Below are positions 26,301 to 32,023 of a DNA stretch of 32,023 nt, piece by piece. This DNA is from Saccoglossus kowalevskii (lineage: Eukaryota; Hemichordata; Enteropneusta; Harrimaniidae): contig NW_003152761.1 of assembly GCF_000003605.2 (NCBI RefSeq), forward strand, positions 13,119-45,141, given 5' to 3'. Each line of letters opens with the position of its first letter. Within the stretch, counting starts at the first letter, position 1. Both the position numbers and the translations under genes were made by a program. The notes under the pieces are model-generated. The model saw nothing but the letters and a program-made list of their open reading frames with translations, searched no databases and was not told the DNA's origin.

Positions 26301-29300
26301 AATTTTCAGTAGGACTGGTGCAGTTGAATAGGAGACTTACCTATCTGTATCAGGTCTATTACATATATTAAGTAAAGCATTGCATACAAAACTATATCTA
26401 TTGGGTGTAGAATCATTGAGTAACCGACCAACCACTGAATGATGGCATTGCTTTCCTCTGTGAAAAAAAACACACATAGAAGACACATAAGATTTAATAC
26501 ATGTTGCACTGAAAAGAACAGAATCTGCTTTTGTTCAAAACAAATTTGATCTTATTTGTGGTAAACTAAACAACAACACTGAACGTGTTCCTGGTTATTA
26601 GAATCCATCGGGCGTAAACTCACTATAGTGCTTGACTGACAGAATCACATCACTGAACTCAAGTGTTCGCACAGTGCAAACAAATTTGTTGTTAACATTA
26701 TGGGCTGTTATCTCCCATTAAATTATTACTACATTGTATCAAGCTGAATGTATAATAATAAGGTTATCACGAGTATACCACAAAGTACGCACTCAGGCAG
26801 TACTGAATCGCAGTTAACACAATCATCATACTGCTTTTGTGCACACATGTACTTTGCGGCATTTTTGTGATAACCTCATAATATATGTAATACATCCTAC
26901 AATTCCTCCATGACACAGAATTTAAAAAACTATTGTGGAAAGATTCATGAACAAATTATGAAATGAGACTGTTGAAATAACAAATATGCAATATTAAAAT
27001 GCACATCCAGGAAATCTAATTTATACAAGGTGCACGTCAATATGACTGTTCATGTCCAAGCACTATGTTGCGAATGGTACACACATACTGTATATGCATT
27101 CTACCTCTCACCTTGGGTTCTCTATGTATTCAACCATGAATGACGTATCTAATAAAAAATTGGATGCTGATGGCTGGATATTAGCATATATAGTTTGCTT
27201 CACTTTAGATGCCACGCTGGCAAACCCATCTGAAAACCTAGTCTGTAGAAAATGACCAAAGAATCATTACAGGAGTAGAAACAAACAACCCAACAAACAG
27301 GATGACCTTGAATGCGTTCACATCAGATGATGCACAGTGTTTTCTCCTTTATTAGTTTACAACTGTTTGTACTACAACTTTTTGTTAAAGTCCTATATAT
27401 ATATATACAGCAGGCACAATGAGTTTTTTTGAAAATGCAGAATGCTGAAAAATAAAGATATTAACGGTATATGATAGTACATGTATCAAATCATACATGA
27501 CTGAGCTTGAACTTGATCATTTAAAAACAAAATTTAAAGAAAAAGCCAAGCCAAACAACATAATGACCCCACAAGAAAAAGCTCTACAATTGTAAGAGAA
27601 TACAATTTACAGTTTTATCACAATTTATCTCTAGATATTCAACTTTTCATCAGTATTATGTAGTCAGCCATCTTGATTCTCAAGTAAAGGATTATGGATA
27701 AAGTATGACATCATAGAATCATAGCCAAAATTCATAAGAAATCTTTAATATACACTAAATGAAATTGCAAAGCAAATAATTGACTAGTTTGAAGGACATG
27801 TGGCATCCAAGGTAGTGGTGTATTTCAAGCCCTGGCTGGCTATGGTACAAAAGCTTGATGGTAGCGATGAACACATCATGTGTACACTCACCTTAAGATA
27901 ACTGCATGATATATATAGATCATAAAGATAAGTCAATATACATCTTTCAGCCGATGTACAGTCAGATACATTACCCACATGTTTAACCACACCACATAGA
28001 CTACAGAAGAAGTGAGAGAACTCGCATCAGTTAATATATAATACATGTTGTAGAACAGATTGCTTAAAATACATTCAGGAACTATCCTGCCCTGTTTAAC
28101 CGTTTGGAATTGGAGTCTTTAGATTTTTGTAGAGAAATTATGTGACTAGCTTTTATTGCATGATTTTTCTAGACAGGGAGTCACACTTGAATGGTGGGGG
28201 TCACCATGCAGTGTGTGTTCAAATTTTGTGTAAACAAACAATGTATTTGTCAGTACAAATGGCCACCTGGTTTGCTGCCAATGCAGCACTGTATTGAATC
28301 ACACCTAGTTCGGCGGCAGTTAGAACTGATTCAAGGCGTAGTCTGGCTTTGTTTCTTGCTTTGATGTATAGCGATAGTATTTTGCACAAGCTGTATATGT
28401 CACTATGAGTCTCATTTAACACGATGTGACACAAGAACCACCATGCTATAAATTATTGAGTAATGTGACTGCAACAAAATCTTCTGATTATCTTTTGAAA
28501 ATTCAATACATTAAGTGTACCAAACGTATACTTCCCTTCATATTCAAGCAGATCACTGATACCAAATTTTTTTTTACATCATTTGATATACTCACAACTC
28601 AAAGACATCTGAAGTTTGATCCGTAGATAGCAATAGACATGCATGGTATCTTCTGAGGACGGCGACTATACACAGACACAGGTTAGTGGTGTAATTGCCA
28701 GCTAGATTGGAGGATTTCAGTAATAATTCTGCTTCTACTAAACTAACATCATTTAATAACTGTAAGCAGATAAAAATCACAAGAATATTTGTGTGTGAGT
28801 TTTACAGCGGAACAATGTCTTGTGTAATGATTCGAGAGTACCAAGTTACTGCACTGATAATTTCACTTGGATGCAAACTACTGAACTGTGTGTCAGTGGG
28901 AATCCTTCTGCAAGGATACAGTAACTTATGCCGATTGTGTCGCGCTAGCCAATTATGCAGTATGACACATTGCATCTTGCATGAGATGACATAATTCCGT
29001 GGTTGTTGGATTAACAAAACATAAATTAATTGCAATCAGAGAAATCTCTCAATTAAAAAAAAAATTACATTATGTTATATCGAATATTTATATGTTAGTC
29101 CTTGAGTGGTAAATCTTGCCAATCGACAAAATTTTTAACCAAAGGCATTAGAGAATGCAGTTGATGCTTGGAAAGGTTTGCTTGCATAGACAGAAATGAG
29201 AGAGATTATCATAACAGCAAACACACATAATACACGCCCTGTAAATACGCAGTAATACTAGCACAACCTGAGACACTAACCCTCTTTTTCCCAGTTTGGT

Positions 29301-30095
29301 CTTGCGGTTTGTGATCATTAGGATTTTCATCGCATATCACACTAGCATGACCTCGTCTTAAAAAAAAACCTTGAATATAGAAGTGAAGAATGAACAAACT
29401 AATCTACATGTACATCTACGAACAGTCATGTGATCTCTCCTTACCTGTATCGCAAAATCTAAAAGCCCATTTATATTCAAAGCGTACTCCATCAAGTCGA
29501 ATATAAAAGTGATATGATCCACTGACGGTAAATGATATGACGTTGCCTGATGAAAATTACGCACTTGTTCTAAAACGTTATTGGCACACGTGGCAGTGAC
29601 TGTGTGTTGATCAAAGTACGAAAGCGCCTGAAACTTTGAAAAAACACTATCCAAGCTCGGCATTGCTTCCGATTTATGTTTTTTGGCCTTGGTCGGCGTA
29701 CTGTTTTCCTTTTCTCCTTTCTTGTTTATGATTTTTAAGATTTCCTTCTGTACTTTCTTTACGGCGTGCCTCGCCTCGTCCCTTGCTTTACCCACTCCAT
29801 AGAGCACCACAAGCCGCTGGTTGCACTCATGGCTTGATATCTCATCTTGCGGTATTGGGAAATGTTTAGCATACAGTAAATGTTTACACTGTTTTATGCA
29901 TGAACGTGCAAAAAGCTGTGACCGACTATCATCGTCCAGTTTATCATCTTTGAAAGTCTGTTGCGAACCCAGTTTCTCAGCTTTCAAAGCTTCTAAGAAT
30001 TTCTCCTGAAATGACGAGTCTCTTCGTGACTGCTCTTTTATTGGAGGAAACAGACCAAACTCATTGTCCTTGTCTTCCATGTCTTCTACCTTAGG
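5026..30095 (-). CDS. MED12: MED12, Mediator kinase-module subunit 12 (5' part missing; 24 exons)
   Basis: MED12 links cyclin C-CDK8/19 and MED13 into the Mediator kinase module in the nucleus and controls kinase activity and transcription. Coding join, 5' to 3' on the minus strand: 30095-29445, 28759-28596, 28000-27892, 27242-27112, 26457-26341, 25925-25784, 25513-25384, 24646-24431, 23853-23600, 23001-22894, 22515-22313, 21609-21445, 20817-20685, 20320-20255, 19790-19681, 19510-19378, 18075-17914, 17334-16972, 16717-16582, 14741-14638, 12007-11966, 8800-8642, 6095-5854, 5305-5026. The total is 4320 nt, or 1439 residues plus stop. Hallmarks recalled from vertebrate MED12 are nearly unchanged: [13 protein letters not shown]-like [60 protein letters not shown] and LLFYHTH. 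They are followed by a basic patch and a Q-rich tail. The activating N-terminal segment is outside the window. Family assignment is near certain; exact ends of the Q-rich exons are less so. Confidence 0.96.
5854..6095 (-). CDS. MED12: MED12 exon 23 of window (residues 1267-1346, codon 1347 split), poly-Q
   Basis: Acceptor ttctatttag; reads [20 protein letters not shown], then [17 protein letters not shown] and a run of nine Q followed by [11 protein letters not shown]. Donor AG|GTGGGT, phase 2. This is the opa-type Q-rich tail, much shorter than in vertebrates. The run mixes CAA and CAG, which should limit slippage. Confidence 0.9.
6935..8300 (+). repeat. family A element in MED12 intron 22, with both ends visible
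   Basis: The left end AGTCCCCGTT (6935-6944) is the exact inverse of the right end AACGGGGACT (8291-8300). Inside are about five units with a gccaagttt/ccaaatttgaatgaaaa box and gatggctgccagtcggcc palindromes. It also contains an internal duplication of several hundred bp (gcatatgtcc at 7559 and 8011; gacatgtatcctaac at 7732 and 8144) and GGAC microsatellites (about 7645-7690, 8099-8114 and 8233-8247). The 3' hairpin is at 8266-8300. No protein-coding capacity was recognised. Confidence 0.78.
8266..8300. repeat. terminal hairpin of family A element
   Basis: Same 35-bp palindrome as at 662-696, with only one loop difference visible (TTC against TCC). It is followed by ctaa. Confidence 0.85.
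8642..8800 (-). CDS. MED12: MED12 exon 22 of window (residues 1214-1266)
   Basis: Acceptor attctaaag; reads [20 protein letters not shown] then [20 protein letters not shown] and [13 protein letters not shown]. Donor AAT|GTAAGT, phase 0. Glutamine/arginine-rich, like the RLRQQLQQ part of the vertebrate tail. Confidence 0.85.
8801..10265. other. MED12 intron 21, distal part, nothing recognised
   Basis: AT-rich intron sequence. A 104-codon open frame on the minus strand (9532-9218) has no recognised family and no splice-site support. Confidence 0.5.
10266..10440 (+). repeat. short family A-like fragment with GACA microsatellite
   Basis: Contains ataaacatgggtaaaagttt, gaatgaaatctgttcatgca and then CAGA repeats (about 10367-10385). 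It has the order core box, tetranucleotide run, ttataag tail seen in full family A copies, but no good hairpin. Confidence 0.5.
10518..11690 (+). repeat. composite repeat: family A left end, family B units, family A core
   Basis: ATGACATAGTCCCTGTT (ending 10527) resembles the left end of the 6935 copy. A family B copy follows (10741-11230): the caaagaaagctggaaag lead-in, then four units with atgcaaattaggtaattaat-like boxes near 10812, 10939, 11070 and 11208. The rest (11240-11690) is diverged family A core with gcatcaaggtccc at about 11401. This suggests nested insertion of B into A. Confidence 0.6.
11966..12007 (-). CDS. MED12: candidate MED12 micro-exon 21 (residues 1200-1213)
   Basis: A 42-nt segment, [14 protein letters not shown], lies between acceptor tgtttccatag and donor AAG|GTAATT. 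It is phase 0 on both sides, so including or skipping it keeps the frame. The Q-rich start continues QMQQ of the previous exon, and LFK runs into [11 protein letters not shown] of the next. There is no recalled homologous block, so the call rests on splice sites, phase and composition. Confidence 0.6.
12091..12155. repeat. 18-bp minisatellite, about 3.5 units
   Basis: Units 12091-12108, 12109-12126 and 12127-12144 follow the pattern tttacgtttacaccaaac, with a partial fourth unit. The last two full units are identical. It lies in MED12 intron 20, 84 bp upstream of the candidate micro-exon in transcript order. Confidence 0.85.
12156..14637. other. MED12 intron 20, remainder
   Basis: AT-rich intron. 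Visible are a poly-T run (about 13429-13445), a poly-C run (about 14185-14199) and a 13-bp inverted pair, ttacagtcactcc near 12072 against ggagtgactgtaa near 12851. No exon with family support was found. Confidence 0.5.
14638..14741 (-). CDS. MED12: MED12 exon 20 of window (residues 1165-1199)
   Basis: Acceptor tatttctag; reads [20 protein letters not shown] then [15 protein letters not shown], with donor CAG|GTAGGG in phase 0. The KQAL-x-x-(Y/M)LR segment recurs in invertebrate MED12 tails. Frame continuity with exons 19 and 22 supports it. Confidence 0.82.
14763..16112 (+). repeat. family B hairpin-tailed tandem repeat element in MED12 intron 19
   Basis: Left ACTCCCGTGTGC (14787-14798) is a perfect inverse of right GCACACGGGAGT (16097-16108). 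Between them are eight units of about 150 bp. Each has atgcaaattaggtaattaat (near 14877, 14987, 15122, 15288, 15437, 15586, 15737 and 15906) and a ctatgtaccaagtttcattg box. A CATA microsatellite (about 16046-16062) and a terminal hairpin (16079-16109) follow. No coding capacity. Confidence 0.82.
16079..16109. repeat. terminal hairpin of family B element
   Basis: GACTCCCTTTTGTGC pairs with GCACACGGGAGTC around the small loop TTC, with a two-base mismatch region. It sits at the same place in the element as the family A hairpins but has a different sequence. Confidence 0.8.
16582..16717 (-). CDS. MED12: MED12 exon 19 of window (residues 1120-1164, codon 1165 split)
   Basis: Reads [40 protein letters not shown] and PSMAQ, then one base before donor GTAATT, phase 1. 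The composition (P, Q, G, aromatic) fits the divergent PQL/Q-rich tail, but no residue block is diagnostic. A second acceptor 15 nt inside (high end 16702) is equally plausible and would drop SFQFQ. Confidence 0.82.
16972..17334 (-). CDS. MED12: MED12 exon 18 of window (residues 999-1119), PQL region and basic patch
   Basis: Acceptor gttttgacag; reads [20 protein letters not shown], then [33 protein letters not shown] and [15 protein letters not shown]. It then becomes proline/glutamate/lysine-rich with [13 protein letters not shown], a likely nuclear localisation signal, and ends AYQKTE at donor GTAGGC, phase 0. The vertebrate equivalents (LLLYHTHL, YYLEPLPLPPEDEEP) start the Med12 PQL domain. 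Reading on past 16972 into the intron soon meets a stop. Confidence 0.96.
17914..18075 (-). CDS. MED12: MED12 exon 17 of window (residues 945-998)
   Basis: Acceptor gttttttacag; reads [20 protein letters not shown] then [20 protein letters not shown] and [14 protein letters not shown]. Donor CAG|GTATTA, phase 0. The [15 protein letters not shown] block is identical to the vertebrate one. Confidence 0.96.
18076..19377. other. MED12 intron 16, nothing firm
   Basis: The flanking exons join exactly as in vertebrate MED12 (KKLK then KELG), so no exon is missing. Near 19170-19200, gttgacggacgacacacgatgac looks like the tail of another dispersed repeat, unconfirmed. Confidence 0.45.
19378..19510 (-). 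CDS. MED12: MED12 exon 16 of window (residues 900-944)
   Basis: Acceptor tattttgcag; reads [20 protein letters not shown] and [15 protein letters not shown], with donor AAG|GTAAGA in phase 0. Vertebrate counterpart: [20 protein letters not shown]. The preceding intron is the shortest in the gene (170 nt). Confidence 0.95.
19681..19790 (-). CDS. MED12: MED12 exon 15 of window (residues 864-899, codon 900 split)
   Basis: Acceptor ctcttaaag; reads [20 protein letters not shown] then [16 protein letters not shown], with donor GG|GTACGT in phase 2. It aligns with vertebrate [20 protein letters not shown] and SGTVDM. Confidence 0.94.
20255..20320 (-). CDS. MED12: MED12 exon 14 of window (residues 842-863)
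   Basis: A 66-nt exon in phase 0 on both sides: [10 protein letters not shown] then [12 protein letters not shown]. Acceptor atttttacag, donor TTG|GTAAGT. It aligns with vertebrate KPKQLMHEALKLRLNL. It is too short to stand out as an open frame, but its neighbours and frame continuity make it secure. Confidence 0.93.
20685..20817 (-). CDS. MED12: MED12 exon 13 of window (residues 797-841)
   Basis: Acceptor cattgtag; the first base completes a serine codon, then [20 protein letters not shown] and [20 protein letters not shown], ending SPKD at donor GTAAGT, phase 0. This is the best conserved block in the window, almost unchanged from vertebrate MED12. Confidence 0.96.
21445..21609 (-). CDS. 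MED12: MED12 exon 12 of window (residues 742-796, codon 797 split)
   Basis: Acceptor tcattttag; reads [20 protein letters not shown] then [18 protein letters not shown] and a lysine-rich [13 protein letters not shown]. Donor AG|GTTTGT, weaker than its neighbours, phase 2. It matches vertebrate [13 protein letters not shown] and VLKAAG. Confidence 0.94.
22313..22515 (-). CDS. MED12: MED12 exon 11 of window (residues 675-741, codon 742 split)
   Basis: Acceptor tattgtttcag; reads [20 protein letters not shown], then [20 protein letters not shown] and a polar linker ([16 protein letters not shown]). Donor AG|GTGAGT, phase 2. The [12 protein letters not shown] block is identical to vertebrates; the linker is lineage-specific. 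Confidence 0.95.
22894..23001 (-). CDS. MED12: MED12 exon 10 of window (residues 639-674)
   Basis: Acceptor tttatttcag; reads [20 protein letters not shown] and [14 protein letters not shown], with donor AGG|GTGAGT in phase 0. It aligns with vertebrate AQRLMQLICYP and RIKRIL. Confidence 0.94.
23600..23853 (-). CDS. MED12: MED12 exon 9 of window (residues 554-638), GC donor
   Basis: Acceptor accttag; reads [20 protein letters not shown], a glycine-rich linker like the vertebrate one, then [31 protein letters not shown] and NVFTNKQ. The reading frame joins exon 10 ([11 protein letters not shown]) only if the exon ends CAG|GCAAGA, a GC donor with otherwise consensus flanks. Phase 0. Confidence 0.92.
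24431..24646 (-). CDS. MED12: MED12 exon 8 of window (residues 482-553, codon 554 split)
   Basis: Acceptor ttctgtacag; reads [20 protein letters not shown] then [27 protein letters not shown] and [10 protein letters not shown]. Donor G|GTGAGT, phase 1. EPGARLTC and SSCDRHLL are family hallmarks. Confidence 0.95.
24771..25009. repeat. 21-bp minisatellite, 11 units plus a partial, in MED12 intron 7
   Basis: Units of tgattttgaatccaacatggc start every 21 bp from 24771 to 24981 with no indel. The 24876, 24897 and 24918 units are the most diverged. On the plus strand the unit reads DFESNMA, but a stop occurs at 24907. Confidence 0.92.
25384..25513 (-). CDS. MED12: MED12 exon 7 of window (residues 439-481, codon 482 split)
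   Basis: Acceptor gtacatag; reads [20 protein letters not shown] then [20 protein letters not shown], ending CQS plus one base at donor GTCAGT, phase 1. It aligns with vertebrate LSFHDSLATFVAILIARQ. Confidence 0.94.
25784..25925 (-). CDS. MED12: MED12 exon 6 of window (residues 391-438)
   Basis: Acceptor ttgtttgcag; reads [20 protein letters not shown] then [14 protein letters not shown] and ends CQVD before donor GTAAGT, phase 0. Strong match to vertebrate VNDIAILCAEL and EWLGVLKALCCSSN. Confidence 0.95.
26341..26457 (-). CDS. MED12: MED12 exon 5 of window (residues 352-390, codon 391 split)
   Basis: Acceptor tttttcacag; reads [20 protein letters not shown] then [19 protein letters not shown], with donor AG|GTAAGT in phase 2. 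The [10 protein letters not shown] block matches vertebrate MED12. The preceding dozen residues are variable in the family. Confidence 0.93.
26761..26876. mobile_element. 116-bp MITE-like inverted-repeat element in MED12 intron 4
   Basis: Terminal arms 26761-26788 and 26849-26876 match at 23 of 28 positions, starting AGGTTATCAC and ending GTGATAACCT. ATAAT occurs one base outside each end and may be the target duplication. No coding capacity. Confidence 0.7.
27112..27242 (-). CDS. MED12: MED12 exon 4 of window (residues 309-351, codon 352 split)
   Basis: Acceptor ttttctacag, then [20 protein letters not shown] and ...FMVEYIENP, with donor AG|GTGAGA in phase 2. It aligns with the vertebrate segment containing FSDFCSKVKNTIYCN and FMIDTLENP. 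It is shorter than 61 codons and shows only by splice-aware reading. Confidence 0.92.
27892..28000 (-). CDS. MED12: MED12 exon 3 of window (residues 272-308)
   Basis: Acceptor cttctgtag; the first base completes the split codon, then [10 protein letters not shown] and [20 protein letters not shown] follow. Donor AAG|GTGAGT, phase 0. Matches the vertebrate segment with SSAERCILAYLYDLY. Confidence 0.95.
28219..28456 (-). other. unidentified open frame in MED12 intron 2
   Basis: The minus strand is open from about 28456 to 28219. It includes [35 protein letters not shown] and [18 protein letters not shown], after which CAG|GTGGCC resembles a donor. An AG (tttatag) precedes it. The composition looks protein-like, but the open frame needs an entry phase different from that of the surrounding intron, so it is not a clean cassette exon. 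It may be a captured fragment of a transposon or other gene. Confidence 0.3.
28596..28759 (-). CDS. MED12: MED12 exon 2 of window (residues 218-271, codon 272 split)
   Basis: Begins [17 protein letters not shown] after acceptor tgcttacag and ends ...QTSDVFE plus two bases before donor GTGAGT, giving a phase 2 intron. Residues [16 protein letters not shown] are almost identical to vertebrate MED12. It is part of the long alpha-helical solenoid. Confidence 0.95.
29445..30095 (-). CDS. MED12: MED12 exon 1 of window (residues 1-217)
   Basis: Acceptor tttctcag precedes CCT AAG GTA; donor CAG|GTAAGG follows LDFAIQ. Phase 0 at both ends. It covers the end of the Med12 LCEWAV-type region, with the motifs [22 protein letters not shown] and [21 protein letters not shown] (21 residues; the last ten end the exon). 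Lysine-rich residues around 125-150 ([17 protein letters not shown]) form a variable, probably disordered linker. The first Met (30078-30080) aligns inside vertebrate MED12, after the acidic DIDPSSS stretch, so it is not taken as the gene start although its context (GACATGG) is favourable. Confidence 0.95.
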
Positions 30096-31043
30096 CTGAG
30101 AAATACAGTAGGTTAGTCGTGATCACCAACACAACTTTTCCCGCCTAAAATTTCTAAAATACCTAAATCAGATTTCAAAATTGATCTTTCAACATTATTG
30201 AATGGAATATTTTAATAAAAAATGGCATGGAAAAAGTGGCAGTGACATAGTGTAATACGACAATGAGATTTGTATTTGATTTGAATCAAAATGTTCAATA
30301 CTAGAACACATACAATAATACATGAATTTTAAAGTTTTTCCCGTCCAAATGTAGATGGTACATTTTTCACATTTTAATGTAATTTTGGATTAAATAGACT
30401 TACCGTTAAAGTCCTATTATAAACCGCGGTTTATATTACAATGTATCAATTTAAAAATTGGGATCAAAAGCTCAAGTTCGGGGTGCGGTTTCTATTATGT
30501 ACATATTGCAATTACTAAATGGGCGTGGTCATTTTTTGTCCACAACACATGCACAAAACAAACAATACACCGTACAATCTCTTGAACAGGCGTCGGGGAA
30601 GAAGGCTTTATTTTGGTTCTAAAATACGCGTTACGAAATGTTGAAAAATTACAGTCAATCAAAAAAAAATTCCACATGATACAAAAAATACTCAGTATTT
30701 TTAATGTAATATGCATTTATTTTTTTAATTTTCTTGGTAACGAAAACTATATTCTAACAGAAGTTTCAAATAAAAACACGAATGCACTGCTTAGTAGCAA
30801 ATGATCACATAACGGTAGCTCGATCCGGCCATGCTGCGGGTCACAAGTGAATAACTTACTTGTTTTCGAAGTGTTGATATTGGTGATTATTATTTAGTAG
30901 TGATTACAATAACGCACGAAAAATAAATTCGTTGAATTGTTATAAAATGCAAGTAAAATTCAACTTAGTTTCCCCGTAAGCGAATGATTTCAGTCACATG
31001 TAAACAGCCGATACGATATCCGCCATGTTTTTGAATGCTCACA

Positions 31044-31178
31044 TGACGTATTATTGATTGGTCAAGTCGCCAATTAACCAATCAAAATGCTGGATGGTGC
31101 CCACGTGTCTAAATTACATAGCTCATTTAAATATGTTAATGACAGTTCAGCGACCTCATGGTGAACGCAACACGGAAG
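31044..31178. promoter_or_regulatory. cluster of promoter-type motifs inside the 30400-31722 element
   Basis: A CRE-like TGACGTA (31044-31050), three CCAAT boxes (inverted at 31057-31061; direct at 31070-31074 and 31078-31082), an E-box CACGTG (31102-31107) and an ETS-like CGGAAG (31173-31178) lie within 135 bp. This is motif reading only; no transcript evidence is available. Confidence 0.3.
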
Positions 31179-31492
31179 AGATTTACCGATAATGTAGTGC
31201 GATATTTTGCTTTTGATTTCTATGGGAAAACGGCATGATTTTTTTTTTAAATCAAGAAATTATTTGTTTTCGAAAGATAAATTATTCTTCAATGCTCAGT
31301 TTAACACTTTTACAGTGATAAAAGCTCATTGTCTAAAACTTACAAAACACAGACGTATTCAGAAAGAGTATTGACAGAGGTCGCCGCCAGAACAAAAGCA
31401 GTTTCATTGCCTGTCTGACATCTTATCACCGCTGAACAATAAATAGGTGTGAATATTTTTAGGCATGTTGTCGAAACAAATGAATAGGATTA

Positions 31493-31539
31493 GGAACAAT
31501 CATAGACCCTCCAGTAGATTGGAGGGTCTATGGAACAAT
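31493..31539. mobile_element. 31-bp hairpin insertion flanked by 8-bp direct repeats
   Basis: GGAACAAT at 31493-31500 and again at 31532-31539 flank a 31-bp sequence that folds with ATAGACCCTCCA (31502-31513), loop GTAGAT and TGGAGGGTCTAT (31520-31531). The stem is perfect. The pattern is that of an insertion with an 8-bp target duplication inside the larger element. Confidence 0.7.
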
Positions 31540-31739
31540 GCCGTTTTGGAACAGCTGGTTGAAACAATGAAGTCAGTCACGGTCTTGTTGAATTGGGGGT
31601 GCGGTTAGTAATAGGTACTTTTCAAGTTTTCAATTTTTGTTAAGAACTCTTTAACCCCGAAGCCGGAATTGAGGGTGCGGTTACTATTACGTATGCGGTT
31701 TATATTAGGACTTTAACGGTAATTTACCGGTGACAAAAG

Positions 31740-32023
31740 GTTTTAATCAAAATTTAGAAAAAATATTCAAATATTTTTAATTTTTGTGAAAGCTGACAGT
31801 TGTTGAAAAAGTGGGAGCATGTACCATATTTACTCTATCAGAAGCGCACATAAAAATGAGATTTATTGAATGTTGGATCATTAAACATGACATTAAAAAC
31901 AAGCAGCCTGTCGGCTGAGATAGCTCCGCTGTTAGCAATGCACATGGCAATTAAAGAACAGAAGATATCATTAGAAAATGAACAAATCTGAGAGAGGTCC
32001 ACATGTAGTACCTATATGTATAA
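31740..32023. other. right edge, upstream MED12 intron, nothing recognised
   Basis: No exon with the MED12 block expected before exon 1 was found between 30096 and the window end, so this is taken as intron. Confidence 0.5.

Larger units (their letters stand above)
30400..31722. mobile_element. 1.3-kb non-autonomous DNA element with 28-bp terminal inverted repeats
   Basis: Left end 30400-30427 and right end 31695-31722 are inverse copies at 27 of 28 positions, starting TTACCGTTAAAGTCCTA. A TA is the only obvious flanking duplication, if the outer TTA/TAA is read as part of the site. Subterminal ggtgcggtt-tattA motifs recur at about 30481, 31599, 31675 and 31695. An 18-bp perfect palindrome TATAAACCGCGGTTTATA is at 30418-30435. 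No transposase was seen. Confidence 0.78.

Noticed and set aside
28802-29035. 77-codon minus-strand frame with [10 protein letters not shown], faintly like Harbinger-type transposase tails
   Set aside because: One short resemblance only, with no supporting motifs or terminal repeats nearby.
29358-30080. Met at 30080 as the true MED12 start, with coding to 29358
   Set aside because: The frame is open upstream to a good acceptor at 30096-30097. Homology places this Met inside the protein, and the part below 29445 is intron after a clear GTAAGG donor.

Overview
The window is animal nuclear DNA: AT-rich, with introns and dense short repeats. It holds one recognisable protein gene, the 3' two thirds of MED12 (Mediator complex subunit 12, kinase module), on the minus strand. 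I assembled 24 coding exons by hand, from exon 1 (high coordinate 30095) to the stop codon at 5026-5028. Twenty-two of the 23 introns have GT-AG ends and one looks GC-AG. Phases agree at every junction, giving a continuous 1439-residue partial protein. The missing N-terminal part (roughly 650-700 residues by comparison with vertebrate MED12) must lie beyond the right edge. Residue numbers below count from the first codon of the 30095 exon.

The conserved solenoid blocks stay close to vertebrate MED12, while the C-terminal glutamine-rich part is divergent. That, with the repeat load and moderate introns (about 0.2-3.2 kb), suggests a slowly evolving marine-type invertebrate such as a hemichordate or other deuterostome, or a lophotrochozoan. 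The sequence alone does not settle which.

Layout. 1-700: right part of a tandem-core, hairpin-tailed repeat element (family A). 728-1690: broken minus-strand LINE fragment (reverse transcriptase and the linker before it). 1700-3000: nothing recognised. 3000-4283: another family A copy. 4930-5025: MED12 3' UTR, including a decayed copy of the end of the coding sequence. 5026-30095: MED12. Its distal introns are large and carry family A (6935-8300), mixed A/B (10266-11690) and family B (14763-16112) elements. The proximal introns are compact, with a 21-bp minisatellite (24771-25009) and a 116-bp MITE-like inverted repeat (26761-26876). 30400-31722: a 1.3-kb element bounded by near-perfect 28-bp inverted repeats. 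It contains a promoter-like motif cluster and a tiny hairpin insertion flanked by 8-bp direct repeats.

No second host gene, RNA gene or CRISPR array was found. The most unusual material is the repeat biology: two families that share a modular design without obvious sequence identity, all inserted in one orientation; the 31-bp hairpin insertion; and the duplicated MED12 C-terminal coding segment now lying in its 3' UTR.
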